A DNA stretch of 64,000 bases from Diphasiastrum complanatum (Eukaryota > Streptophyta > Lycopodiopsida > Lycopodiales > Lycopodiaceae), in NCBI GenBank assembly GCA_029204225.1, contig CM055101.1, positions 34,415,683 to 34,479,682 of the forward strand, given 5' to 3'. The translations under genes and the position numbers were made by a program. Each line of letters opens with the position of its first letter. Position 1 is the stretch's first letter. The notes below the pieces were generated by a model. That model was not told where the DNA came from, searched no databases, and was given only the letters and a program-made list of their open reading frames with translations. Below are positions 1 to 10,791 of this stretch, piece after piece.

Positions 1-99
1 CTACTCACATTGTCTTGCCCTGTTGGTCGTGTGCGCTGCTGGACACGACCTTGACTGTGGTATCTAACCTATCTGTGTTCTCTAGGGTTCGGCACTGGT

Positions 100-535
100 C
101 ATGAGCTCGTAACACAAGGGGACCGATTTTGTGGAACTCATGGAAGCAAAAATCAGTTGCGCTTTCTTCGACAAAGACAGAGTACATCGCAATATGCCGA
201 GCTTCAAAAGAAGCTGTATGAATAAGGTTATTACTTCACGACTTACATCACACTCAGATCAATGCTACCACCATTCTGTGTAACAACTTGAGCTGTATTT
301 CACTGTCATTGAATCCCGGATTTCATGGCAAATCCAAGCACATAGTATCATTTCATTCGGGAGAAAGTTATCTCAAGGCAAGTGATATTTCAATACTGCT
401 CCACAACAGAAATGGCCACAGACATCTTTACCAAAGTGCTTTCCAAGATCAAGCACCAGAAGTTCTTCAACATGTTGAACCTGACAAAGATACCAAGGCA
501 CCAACCGTGACCTTAAGGGGGGACTAAGGGAAATT
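100..535 (+). pseudogene. Ty1/copia RNase H tail, degenerate
   Basis: The plus strand shows the C-terminal RNase H region of a copia polyprotein across shifting frames. It reads GPILWNSWKQK then SVALSSTKTEYIA (about 132-195), a later NPGFHGKSKHI stretch (about 310-345), and ATDIFTKVLSKIKHQKFFNM (about 413-475). These match the usual order of the family: SWxS, LSSTEAEY, the NPxFHxRxKHI motif, and the terminal ADIFTK segment. A purine run (TTAAGGGGGGAC) at about 515-527 fits a polypurine tract next to a lost 3' LTR. There are frameshifts and at least one stop after the LSSTK block, so it is dead. Seen: the motifs. Known: copia RNase H layout. Inferred: the element is truncated on its 5' side by the window edge. 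Confidence 0.8.
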
Positions 536-540
536 AAGCC

Positions 541-1029
541 CACAGTTGCCTCTTTGGAATCATAACTTAGACAACCAATTTATTTGAAGGATGCCTACAA
601 CAGACTTTCGGTTGATCTCCAGCAAAGGGTAACCAATCCCATCATAATTTTTAAGTTTAGATGTCAAGTTTAATAATTTAAAGTCATTGAAGACTTGGCC
701 ATCTTCAAGGACTTCCACAAAACTTGCATTTAGAACAAGTATGCAGATTTACATTATTTTTGAACAGTTTGCAAAAATACACTAAGTGTCGCAGTTCGCA
801 TTTTTTGCACTTTTCCGAAAACTGCAACACTTACCTTCGACTTTTTCTGTTCAATTATTTTTTGAAGAAGTCAACTTGGTCACAGTTCAACAGTTTAACT
901 ATTTTCAACACCTTTGTCCCTTTTCGCATTTTCTCAAAAAATGCAAAGAGAGAGAAAATTCCATAAGGCTTTCCCGAAAATAGCGAAAGAGTTGAACTAT
1001 TAAAGAGATCTTTGACTTTTTAAGGGGAT
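541..1029. other. Gene-free AT-rich spacer
   Basis: No coding signal is convincing here. The stretch follows the copia polypurine tract and may hold a decayed 3' LTR, but I see no matching second LTR. Confidence 0.4.
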
Positions 1030-2000
1030 TAACTTGTGAAGCAATGGCTGTGTCTACAGCTATGGATGTATTAGCACCATGAGTACCATCTACACCATCT
1101 GTTGCATGAGGTGGTGACGAATGTTGTTTGGAAGGTGTATCCGACGTAGAGTCATCGTCTTGTGAATCTTTGTCAGACTCCATACCATCAGACTCTGTTT
1201 TATCCGGGGAGGCATGGCATGTCATTTGCATCTTTGGCCTTGCCCGTAGTGGACGTGCTGGTGGGGCTTGAACTTGTGTGGTGACGTCTTGCTGTTGAGC
1301 CGATGACTTGTCTGTAGAAAGGCCCTTTGTCTATGATGTCAACGAGGTGGGCATCTTTCTTGGTTGTGAAGCTTTGCTTGGCTTGTTTTGACTTGTTTTG
1401 TTGCTGGCCTTGTATGAGAGGATGGGGCTTTCCTCTTCTTAGACGTTGGTTGTGTGTTGTCTTGTTTGTGTCGCAAGCTTGGTTGGAGACTTGGTTGTCT
1501 GGTCTGCAGATATCTCCCATGCTTTGTCAGCTAATAGCAAATTTGCTCTCATGTGTGGATGGTGATTGAGTTGCTGCAATGTGATGTCCGCGTCAGAAGA
1601 TAGCCCAAGTATGTTGTGGCTTTCTTGGTTCAGATGCAGTCATGAAGGCAATTTGACGCAAATTGGACCCAATCATAGAGATTCTGACTGTGCAATCTGA
1701 AATCGGCCATCATATGGAACAGCATCATAGGGATACGCCTGATCATAGGGATACGCCTGATCAGGGACCTATGACATTGTGTATATCGTGTGATATATGC
1801 ACAAGCAGCAGCCAATTGTTTATTGTTGATGGCGCCGATAAGCCAGCCGACCTTGTTCCTCCATTTGTCCATTGATGGATCAATAAACTTGAAATATGCC
1901 ATTGATTCAATCTTTTTGAAAGTTCTGCTGACTGTGTTCAGTCCTCTTGGAAAACCAAGTGCATGAAGGTCAGCTCCAAAGATGGGTACGACGAACACAA
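1030..2000 (-). pseudogene. Degenerate coding remnant, unknown (gag-like?)
   Basis: Three minus-strand open stretches follow one another in the same direction with small frame breaks. The first is about 122 codons from 1998 (hydrophobic-aromatic, with a short duplicated IRRIPM segment). Next is a Lys/Gln/Ser-rich linker (1520-1200). Last is an acidic Asp/Ser-rich tail (1231-1030, with SDKDSQDDDSTSD). The order (structured N-terminus, basic linker, acidic tail) could fit a retroelement gag or a host-like protein; I do not recognise the family. An 18-bp unit, GGGATACGCCTGATCATA, is tandemly repeated near 1730-1765 and inserts the IRRIPM repeat. It could also be chance open frames. Confidence 0.3.
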
Positions 2001-2553
2001 TGCTCCTGGTAGGAGGTAATATGAATTGGAAAGATCTGTGAGTCTACTTATACTAGGCATAAGCAAGATGTAACAAGAACAGGCTTTGATAACCAGTGAA
2101 AGGAGGTAGTTGGAATTCTATTTTGGTGAGGAACTGGTGTACTTCTTGGTACCAATTAGTCATCTCAATAGTACCAAGTGTGCCCATAGTGATGTCTATT
2201 TTCTCAGATTGTTGATCTCCAGAACCGGAAGGGAAAATGGCAGACAGTGTTTGTATCTACTATGGTATGGAGTGTTGCTCGGTTGAGACCTGCGGAGGTT
2301 TTGGAATGCTATTTGATCGAGACTGAATATAACAAACTGAGGTTTGTTCGGTCAAAATAGATCGAAGTACTGAAGCTCTGTTCGGTCTAGACAGATTGAA
2401 AACAAGGTTTGAACAAGTAAGAAGATGTCTGCTTGGTCGAAAGGTTTGAACCACCCAACACATCTCTAACAATCTCTAACCACCCAACACGGATCCAGAG
2501 CGCACCATTTTCACAGAAAACCTAATGTGCCAGAGTTTTCTACATTCAAAAAA
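2001..2553. other. Gene-free stretch with local inverted similarity
   Basis: No gene is supported. The segment 2408-2440 is the reverse complement (one or two differences) of 2744-2778 in the foldback repeat to the right, so this DNA has been involved in local inversion or duplication. Confidence 0.5.
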
Positions 2554-2972
2554 TTGCTAAGGCAAGACCTCTGAGGGGTAGTGATACTGGAGCTTGCAAT
2601 CACACTTGCTTCTAGTACGCCACTGACAAGAAACATCATCATCTTATCAAGAAAGCATTACTCCACAAACACCCATGCCTCCAGCTCAAACACGACCTAT
2701 ACACCTGTCAACTCCAGATCAACCAGTGACTCCAGATCAACCACGACCAAGCAGACACCTTCTTACTTGTTCAAACCTTTCTCTAACCATCTCTCTTAGT
2801 CGATGGTCGTGGTTGATCTGGAGTCACTGGTTTTTGTGGAAGAATAGGGTGTGAACAACATGGAGTAATGTTTTTTTGATAGGATGATGATGTTTCTTGT
2901 CAGCAATGTACTAGTAGAAAGTGTGATTGCAAGCTCCAGTATCACTATCCCTCAACGGTCTTGCCTTAGCAA
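2554..2972. repeat. Foldback inverted repeat
   Basis: The left arm (2554-2749) and right arm (2804-2972) are imperfect reverse complements. The outer ends read TTGCTAAGGCAAGACC and GGTCTTGCCTTAGCAA. The inner ends carry a 27-bp perfect match (2723-2749 against 2804-2830). The loop is about 54 bp. The arms differ by several small indels, the largest in the middle of the left arm. No coding capacity is convincing. It could be a foldback/MITE-like element or an inverted duplication; I see no certain target duplication. Confidence 0.85.
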
Positions 2973-3582
2973 GATTTGACAATCTGTTGAGTGTGCAAGC
3001 TCTAGCACATTAGATGTTTTTTGAAAATGGTTTATAATGTCGCTCTGAATCCGTGATGGATGGCTGGAGATGGTGTTCACTTATGTTAATCAGTGATCAA
3101 GGGCAGTTGTCATGAACAACAAATCGTCAGAAAAGAGGCTGTTTGTGCAACAATTGCCAGTAGCATTCGCCAAAAACATCAAGAACTTGCACATCACTGA
3201 GGTGCGACTGATTTCGTTCTGGGCCTCTTTATGCTCGGTGTGTAGTGCTTGGTGGACTGTTGAGTCGGTCGAGTTTTTTTTAACTTGTGATTCGGTCGAG
3301 ATGTCTTCGTTGGAGTCTCGGTCGAGTTTTTTATCCGGTCGAGATGGCATCCGGTCAAGATGTCATCTGGTCGAGGATTTCTATCGGGTGTCATCCAGTT
3401 GAGATTTTGTTGTCAGTTGGGCTTGTGGTCTCAATGACCAAATGTGTCTATGGATGAACAAAAATGGCATCTCTGAATATCAAAATGAATACTGACTCTA
3501 AAAAGTGAAAAAACTTAATTTCTGAAGTTGTACTAGATGATGTTGACCTTGAACACAATAAATAAAAATAAAAAATTCAAAA
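2973..3582. other. Gene-free stretch with CGGTCGAG repeats
   Basis: Between about 3260 and 3410 the motif (C/T)GGTCGAG or close variants recurs at least six times at uneven spacing. Related TCGGT/GGTCGA words also occur at 2280-2440. No open frame here is convincing. Confidence 0.5.
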
Positions 3583-3639
3583 TTAAAATAAAAGAAAGGT
3601 AAGCATCAAAGGGAACATGAAAATTAAAAAAAATAAAGA

Positions 3640-4790
3640 ATAAATGAACGAGCATGTTTTTTTTTTTTTTTTTTTAAATGGGGTCAACAAAGAATAACTT
3701 TTTGTAGTTCCGCGTAGACGACTGCCATTGATGACATTGTCGAGGATTACTCCGTCAAGTGTTTCTAACTGGACTATTCCATTTGGGAAGACTTTATCGA
3801 TTACATATGGTCCTTCACTTTTGAATTTTAATTTTCCAGGGTGCTTTTTTGAGGTGTAGAGAAGCATTTTATCACCTTCATGTATATCTTTATTATGTAG
3901 GTGACGATCGTGCTAGGCTTTACTAATTGTGCATGATACGAGATGAGACGAGTCTCGCACAATTGGGCTAACAAAAAAAGCATGTTTTGTACCTCTTGTT
4001 CGATTGCAACTTTCTCGCATAGATCAATAGACAAAGCTTGCATGACACGCAAGGAAGGAACTAAAAATTCAACAGGCATTACTGCCTCTTGACCATAAAC
4101 GAGGTGGAAGGGTGTGACCCATCCAGTGACCATCTTGAGAGTTGTACGATATGCCCACATAGTTGAGAACAACTTGATTTCCCAATCTGATCTACTTGTC
4201 TCAACTATTTTGTCAGAATCTTATAGATGGCCTTATTAGTGGATTCTACTTAGCCATTACATCGAGGGTAGTATGGGGGGTACTACGAGGGGAGGTACTT
4301 TTGTGATGGACAACAAGGTAATGGCATAAGAGAATATTGACCACTTCATTTAAGAAGTGTGATCCTCTGTCACTAACAAGCTCTATAGGACATCCAAAAT
4401 GCGTATGATGTTTTCATATAGAAAGCGTGTGACGGTTTTTGCATTGGCGTCCTTTGTGGCTCTAGCCTCAACCCATTTGGTAGCGTAACCTGTGGCAATA
4501 GGATGTAACGGGCTTGAGTGTTTTTGGCTGCTGGGTTGATGGGCCCAACAAAGTCTACACCCCACTTATGGAAAGCTTTGCCTTTTATAATTGGGATAAG
4601 CGACGTAAAGTCAGCTTTCGTTGTCTTTTTGGCTAGTTGGCAGACATCACATGTTGTTATAATATCCTTAAATAGTGATGGCCATCATAATCCTGCTCGG
4701 AGGATGATCTTAGCAGTCGCTTCGGCAGAGAAGTGACCACCACCAATGCCTTCATGTGCCTGAGATATGATAGGTCGTATCTCGGATTCA
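3640..4790 (-). pseudogene. Gypsy-1 integrase
   Basis: The N-terminal zinc-binding HHCC module is visible at about 4610-4770: HEGIGGGH, later CDVC. Downstream is the catalytic core start GVDFVGPINPA (about 4535-4570) with its Asp, then KWVEA. The core's C-terminal part reads MFSTMWAYRTTLKMVTGWVT and LVYGQEAVMPVE (4172-4060). Last comes a C-terminal domain with GPYVIDKVFPNGIVQLETLDG (3640-3867). It would insert the cDNA into the genome. In-frame stops and at least two frameshifts show that it is inactive. A T18 homopolymer at about 3657-3674 (A on the coding strand) follows the C-terminus. Confidence 0.85.
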
Positions 4791-4989
4791 TAAGCGCATC
4801 TGCGTATTATACCGTCAGCACCTCTTTTATATAACTGATCGGCAATAAGTTGAAAGGTGTTGCTTTTATTGAAAATTTTCTTTTCGCTACTTGATTTAGT
4901 CCTTCTTTTAGTCTACTAGTTATTGAGTGATTTCCTCAGCCCAAAGTGGTGTTGCGTTAATCTGAAAAAGACATGCATCAGATAGTTCA

Positions 4990-6482
4990 TCGTTGACTAG
5001 AGCATTGATCTTTTCAGCCTTTGGAAGTCGGGAAAGGTGATCGGCCATAAAGTGTTGTATGCCTTCCTAACGACTACGCGAAAGGTGAACTCCTCAAGGA
5101 TTAACAACCATCTTGCTATCCGTCCAGTTTTACATGACTTATTTACAATATATAGTAGGGCTTGATGGTATGTGTAAAATGCAAAGGTTTGGCCTAGCAA
5201 ATAGTGTCGCATTGTTGTATGGCGTAGACCATGACCAGTGCTTCACATTTGGTTGTTGTATAGTTTATTTCAGCAGGCAACAATTGTCTGCTCAAGAAAC
5301 GTAATAGAAAATCTTTGTTATACTCTCCTGGTGGTGCTAGGATGCTGCCAATAGCGTACTTGCTTGCATTAGTATGCACATGGAATTCCTTCGTGCAATC
5401 AAGGGAACGTAGTATAGGTGTGGTAGTGAGCACTGTTTTTAGTTCCTCAAAAGCTTTTATTCGTTCCTTGATCCACCTAAGATCAACTACAACTAAATAA
5501 ATGAGCCATGCTTTGCCGGCATAGTCGATTATGAAGATGCGGTAGTAGTTACTATGGCCTAGAAAAATGTATACTTCCTTCACTATCGCAGGTAAGGGCA
5601 TCTCAACTATAACCTTGATTTTAGAAGGATAAGTAGAAATACCGTCCTTTGATATGATATGTCCGAGTACAACCCCATGGGTTACCCAGATTTGGCACTT
5701 TTCAGGGTTTAGTGATATTCCAAATCGTCGATAGTGAATGAAGATTCTTTCAAATGCTTCGAGATGCTTTTCTGCTGAAGAATGCACCCCAAATCATCAA
5801 GATAAATCTCGACGATGCGATGGAGCAAATCTTGAAATGCCATTTGCATGATGCATTGGAACATAGAAGGGGCATTGCATAAGCCAAAAGGCATTACGTT
5901 GTAAGCATAAACGCCATATTTCATGGCAAAAACCATCTTATGTCGGTCCTCAGGGGCTATCTGGACTAGGAAATAGCCACTAAAGCCATCTATGAAGTTG
6001 AAAGTTTCATCTCTTGCCATTTCCTCTAGAATTTGTGTCGTTAAGGGCAACAGAAAGTGTTCTTTTTTAGTAACCGCATTAAGATTTTTGAGGTCAACGC
6101 AGACACAAAACTTGTCATTTTTCTTGGGCAATACCCAATCCGTATGTTGGACTTTATAAATGAAGCCAACATCAAGCAGCTTCTTAATATCCTCGTCAAT
6201 CCTTTCTTGATAAACTGCGTTACAACGGTAAGGCTTAACCCGAATAGGCTTAGTGTTTTTATCAAGTGGAATGGTATGGACTGCTACTTCAGGTGGGACC
6301 CCCTTCATTTTTGTGTAATTCCAAGCAAATACATCTCTATATTTTCTTAATAAAGTCTCCAAACCAGTGAGCTGGTCTGGTATCAGGTGGGCTCCAATAC
6401 GAATGAAACGATCCATGTCTTCATCATGATTCTTAAGATTGAGTGGGACTGTCTTAGTAGGTCCTTCAAAAGATGGGGACAC
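4990..6482 (-). pseudogene. Gypsy-1 reverse transcriptase and RNase H
   Basis: A 257-codon open frame (6482-5709) carries the RT N-terminus and palm: DVFAWNYTKMKG, VDLKNLNAVTKKE, FIDGFSGYFLVQIAPEDR, VMPFGLCNAPSMFQ and the active-site YLDDLG. It passes by frameshift to the next frame (5787-5194) with FLGHSNYYRIFI and the RNase H start EFHVHTNASKYAIGSILA. The usual DASD catalytic start is altered to TNAS. A third frame (5212-4997) holds the RNase H end (YHQALLYIVNK). Function would be cDNA synthesis; the frame breaks and the altered RNase H residue make it non-functional. Confidence 0.9.
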
Positions 6483-6679
6483 CTATGTAGGCTCCCGCTT
6501 GGGTTGTGGCAGTTGGATAACAACATCGTTGATCATGAAATACTTGAAATGTTACAAAAGATCATAAGGTGGTTCTACAAAGTTCTCAAAAACTTTGGGA
6601 ATTAGTGATGGGGATTTGCTACCGAAGCTAGACACTTTTTTGCTTGGATGGGCCTTTTGAGACAATGGTTGAATTGGCT

Positions 6680-7770
6680 ACTTCAGTTTTGCAAGCATTT
6701 GTTTTTGACGCTCGGTTAGTTTCATATCTATGATTTTTTGTTTGTTTATTCGAGGCTTTTTGATATGTTGTGGAGGCGGTGTGGTTGCCTTTCGAATTAA
6801 CTCTTCGGCAATGGCCTCACAGATCTCGTCTAGAAGCGCTTCCCAGTCATAGACTTTGGTTTTGGGCCTATAGGTCACTATGTTCACTAGCTTAGAGGTA
6901 AGTTGTACATGAGCTAGTGGGCCTGGTGTCTTGATTTTCTTTGGGATCGATTTAGGTGCAAATCGTTTGTGATCGAGATAGTTGACTCGTTTCCTCATCA
7001 TTCATCGAAAGAATTCCATCTTCCGAAACATGGGCTGTAGAAACAATACTTTTCTCGGGGCACCAAGATATTGGAATAGGATCTATCATCATCAGGGGAA
7101 TGATGGGTGTCTTGATGTCAATAGAAGACGGTAGGATAGCGGTGTCTTCTTCGATGGTTTCTATGAGGCATATGTTGGAGTCAACACAATCCACAGTGGC
7201 CAATGCATGACCCCAAATCATGATATCGGTTGAGCGCATATAGTGTCCTTTCGGCATGATTGGAACACTATCGGATGCATCGTATGTTGTTGAGGACCAA
7301 TCATCATAAACCTTGGCTAGCTTCATGTGGCATGTGGAGTCAACATTGACTCGTTTTTCATTATTGCCGAAGATTATCTTACTTTGCTTCCAATCTTGGA
7401 TGACACCTGTCATTTGCAGCCAGGGTGTACCAAGGAGTTTGTATAATGGTAGGTCTAGGATAACATAGTCAACGGTGAATTTGACAACTGCTATACGTAC
7501 GAGAATATTTGATAAATTCCTGGCTGGATCAGTTACTCTCTGATTTGCCATGTGTTACTTGTACCTTGGTAGATCTAACTAGGTGAAAGCCCTTGACTTT
7601 GCTAGTGACAAAGCCATTATATTTATGCTATCTAAAATTGCGGATACCACGAGATAGTCTTTGTAGAGCATAGGGAGGGTGATGCAATTCCCATTAGCAA
7701 CACCTATATTCATCAAATTCATAGGAATATGAGGTATATCTGGAATCTCTTTAGGTTTTCGTTGTTCATC
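6680..7770 (-). pseudogene. Gypsy-1 protease region
   Basis: About 7650-7560 reads ILDSINIMALSLAKS, recognisable as the retropepsin active-site segment (normally D-S/T-G-A then NVMP/LSLA). The Gly-Ala after DS is missing, consistent with a small deletion. The second conserved part, ILDLPLYKLLGTPWLQ, follows in the open frame 7551-6952. A Lys-rich linker with KERQKQMLAKLK-type residues (7001-6678) joins it to RT. A stop and frame change separate the parts. Confidence 0.7.
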
Positions 7771-7900
7771 CTGTACATTAGGTAGCTAAAAACTACACTA
7801 ATTGAGTTGTAGAATCTGCAATGTAGCTGCAAATGCCTCGTAGGTTATGGACATGGGCTGATAGCCTGATGCACCTAGACCAAGATATTTTCGAGTTAAG

Positions 7901-8975
7901 TAGAGTACTTAATTGCGATTGATTATGTTACTATTATTATTCACTGGAAGCATCTGCAGTTACTAAATGATCTCAACTTCACTTAAGAAGTACACTATGA
8001 TCAAGCCTGTCACAAATTTACCAAAGCAAGAAACATGAATGACCCTTTTTTATGATGATTGAAAAGCAAGTTTCAGGAGAGGAATCGCTCGCATAGGCTA
8101 AATGATTCAGATGTAAGATAGTGAACATTATGCTTTGTGGTTTGAGTAGGTATTTGCATAGCTACTTTGGCACTTGTATCACTCAACGAAGTAGAAACCC
8201 ATCAGTATAACAGATGCTTAATAAATTCATAAATCAAAGACCAAAAAAACATGCATTGATTTTCTAAGAAACTTTTTCATTTTCATCTACAAACCTCCAC
8301 TCCCAAAACTTCGCTCACTGCGAGCTGAACTAATTGTTGGTATAACTACAAACCGATTGCTTGTCTTGGCAGCCAATTGTTGGCTTGTGTGCCAACGAAC
8401 AGACTGATAATCGATGTGGCAGCAACACGAATAACACTGGAAAGCCTGTTGATCATATTACTACTCCAACTACCTCACATGTGCAAATGCAAGCACACTT
8501 CTCTACCAACTTAGCTTCTCGTATGCGGACGAAAAAAACTGACTGCTTCGCTGCCTTTGTAGGCAAAAGACATGAAAGAAACAACATGCAAACTCCGCTC
8601 CTCTGCTGCCAACATCCAGCTCTCAGTAGGGGATATTAGAACTCAAAATGGGCCTTTGTCAAGATGCTTTTGATGACTTTGCACGCTTTCAAGTCCAAGT
8701 GGCCCAATAGATTGTGTCCATCTGTGACGAATTGTAACAGTGTTTGACAGACGGAAATTCTTTTGGCTTTCTCAGCCAAAATTTGGCAATTTCAATAATC
8801 CCACTGGGCAGAACAAACTATTGTGATTGGACCTTCGTTATTGCCTGAATACTCCTTTGTTGTCTGTATTGTACACTTGAGGTTAATTTGGATTCAATGT
8901 TCATGAATTGTAGGTAACTAATCCATGTAGTTTAGGAACTTGTCATTCTTAGGTATACCTCTCCGTTCTTGTGAC
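7901..8975. other. Gene-free stretch, possible old retroelement traces
   Basis: No gene is supported. On the minus strand near 8650-8740 a frame reads GHNLLGHLDLKACKV, weakly like the copia pre-integrase HRRLGHLN segment. It is too short to call. Confidence 0.3.
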
Positions 8976-9208
8976 CTATCTGATTGATCGCTTGATGTGA
9001 GCTTTAGGAATCAGAAGATTGTTAGTCTTCTGTAGCCTCCGAATGTCCTTCAACCATGGCGGGCATGTCATGCGGTCTGCTCCTTGGCCTAGAAGGCGGT
9101 GGTGGAGGGCGTTGCGGTGGTGGATTTCCCTGCCTGCTTGCATTGGAACCCTGCCAAGATGAAGACGAGCAGTTTTCTTGGTGCGGGCCATTCGTTGTCC
9201 TAGTATTG
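8976..9208 (-). pseudogene. Histone H3 / CENH3-like N-terminal pseudogene
   Basis: The minus strand begins MARTKKTAR at 9208, one residue from canonical histone H3 MARTKQTAR. It ends LKDIRRLQKTNNLLIPKA then HIKRSIR at about 9060-8990. That second block aligns with the start of the histone fold (ALREIRKYQKSTELLI). The TNNLLIP form is closer to plant CENH3 (TNLLIP) than to canonical H3. Between them an alternative frame is Ser/Pro/Arg-rich (SSSSWQGSNASRQGNPPP and on), like a CENH3 tail, so a frameshift on each side is likely. A TAG stands where a Glu codon is expected after SIR, and no fold helix 2 or 3 follows. Seen: the peptides. Inferred: a broken, truncated copy of a centromeric H3 variant. 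A diverged canonical H3 pseudogene is the alternative. Confidence 0.6.
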
Positions 9209-9289
9209 GATCAACGTGTGTGTATAGAGACCTGCAGTGAGGCAGTATAGGAGGCACACGTTGAACCGATATCCCGAAAATGAAAGTCG

Positions 9290-9720
9290 GTAGTCGATAG
9301 CGCATGTGAGAGTATTGAGATTGCAGTACGTAGGTCGTGCGCGTTGAAGCAATATCCGGGTCGTGCGCGATGTATTCGATAGCAGAAGGTAAAGTTTTTT
9401 TTAAGTACATGTTTGTGCTTATATAGAGTTGGAGTTAACAGTGTTTGGAGTTGCATGCAAGTAGCAAAAGCAGTGCATCTTGTGACAATGTTCTTGGCAT
9501 TCTCGTGCGGCTTTTGTGTACCAGAGAAGTATTTACTCAGCCTTTGGGATATTGAATCAATGCACAAACAGCCAAGTCAAGGACTAGGAGTCGTACCTGT
9601 GCGTGCTGAATCGATATTTGGGAGTGAAATTTGAACGTAACCTGAATATAAAGTTTTTTTTTATGGTCATGTTTGTGCTTATGTAGAGCGGAGCTTCGGA
9701 AATGATTGACCTTCACAAAT
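9290..9720. repeat. Diverged tandem duplication
   Basis: Two blocks about 260 bp apart share the same order of words: GTGCGYGYTGAA..CGATAT-like, TAAAGTTTTTTTT, CATGTTTGTGCTTAT and TAGAG. The first runs to about 9430, the second to about 9695. No coding role is seen. Confidence 0.55.
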
Positions 9721-9979
9721 GTATCGTATCTCTAGGTACGAAATTTGGTGACCATTAGGCTTTAATGATAGACCGTTCATTACTTTTCGGCTCGGGTACC
9801 ATGTTGTAATATTATTATTGGTGGACATTTACAGCCCCAGACACAACTGTTGTTTATACAAGCACGCTTAACTAATTAATGCCTGAAGTTAGAGCTAGTT
9901 TTAACCACAGAATAAGGGCATTACCGGAAACTCAACAAATGGCAACCAAACGGTACCGCTTTCCATTTTCTCTCAAGTA

Positions 9980-10038
9980 ACCTCTCTCTAAAGTCGAACT
10001 TCTTAAAGGGACCACTTTGAGCCCATATTTCTCCTAAT
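9980..10038. repeat. Transposon end fragment (TIR-like)
   Basis: Read inward from 10038 the minus strand matches the right terminal repeat of the DNA transposon at 37015-43270 at about 33 of 41 positions, including AAATATGGGC and the following AAAG, GG, CCCT words. Similarity continues weakly into a TAGAGAGAG stretch. No matching left end was found, so this is a lone end or a decayed MITE. Confidence 0.55.
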
Positions 10039-10660
10039 GCCACTACTTCTCTATGAAAACTAAAAAGCTCACTTCTTTGTTACAAACGTTCAGTTCTCCG
10101 CTGCTTTTCTACGTGAAAAGAAATCAACCACGTGATCGCTAGCCCGTAGCATGCACCTCTTGGCAAACTGGTTGATGGACTTCCTATTTATGGACCATGA
10201 AACTACAGCCCTTGATTTTAATGCATATCGACGGTCGACAACATGCCATGTGCCTATGCTCTTTCAGCAGATAGCACAAATCGAGGCATAGGACAAAATT
10301 GTAACAAGGTGTAAAATGAGTTTGCATGCATACGGAGGTAGACTAGTCTTGCTCATGCTGGCGCTAATTCTCAAACCGTTCCCCACACCTTTTAAGTTGG
10401 GTGACGATTTTGATGTCCATGCACTTTATAAAAATATAGAAAAGAAGGTAATTTGCTTGTGGGATTAATGTCAATATACTTTCTCCATGTGGTGCTTTCT
10501 TGTGGGCAAATGACACAAAGCAGCTTGAGCAGCCTCAAGATCCCCAAGGACCCACCACCCAAAAAGCCAAAAAGAGAGGGAGGGAGGGGGCGAGTGACCG
10601 AGCCTAGTGTTCGTTTCTCTTCTTGGTCTGTAGTACTGGTAGTTGATCAAAGGAACAAAG
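10039..10660. promoter_or_regulatory. Upstream region of the DUF604 gene
   Basis: This gene-free stretch lies in front of a plus-strand host gene. TATA-like words (CTTTATAAAAATATAG at 10425-10440) lie about 350 bp before the start codon, so the promoter is probably here. The transcription start cannot be fixed from sequence alone. Confidence 0.35.
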
Positions 10661-10791
10661 AAAGGGAAAGGAAAGGAAAGGAAAGGAAAAGGAAAAGGAA
10701 AGCAGGAGGAGCGATGACGACGATGGTGGCGAGAGCGTTATTGCATTATTATAATGATACTGAACAGGAAGAAGAAGAAGAAGAAGAATGA
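10661..10791 (+). promoter_or_regulatory. GA-rich leader with overlapping uORF
   Basis: A (GGAAA)n-like purine tract (about 10661-10702) is followed by an upstream ATG at 10714. That frame runs 25 codons, ends in a run of Glu codons made by a (GAA)n repeat, and stops with TGA at 10789-10791. The stop overlaps the main ATG at 10788 as ATGA. This layout could lower or regulate translation of the main frame. Seen: the overlap. Inferred: the regulatory role. Confidence 0.5.

Larger units (their letters stand above)
3583..7900 (-). mobile_element. Ty3/gypsy retrotransposon remnant (gypsy-1)
   Basis: Read on the minus strand, protease, reverse transcriptase, RNase H and integrase follow in canonical Ty3/gypsy order, each broken by stops and frameshifts. 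No gag or flanking LTR pair could be identified. The RT sequence style (DVFAWNY upstream, FIDGFSGY and VMPFGLCNAPSMFQ in the core) resembles the non-chromovirus Athila/Tat branch. Integrase ends without a chromodomain that I can see, which agrees. The element must be old. Confidence 0.85.
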
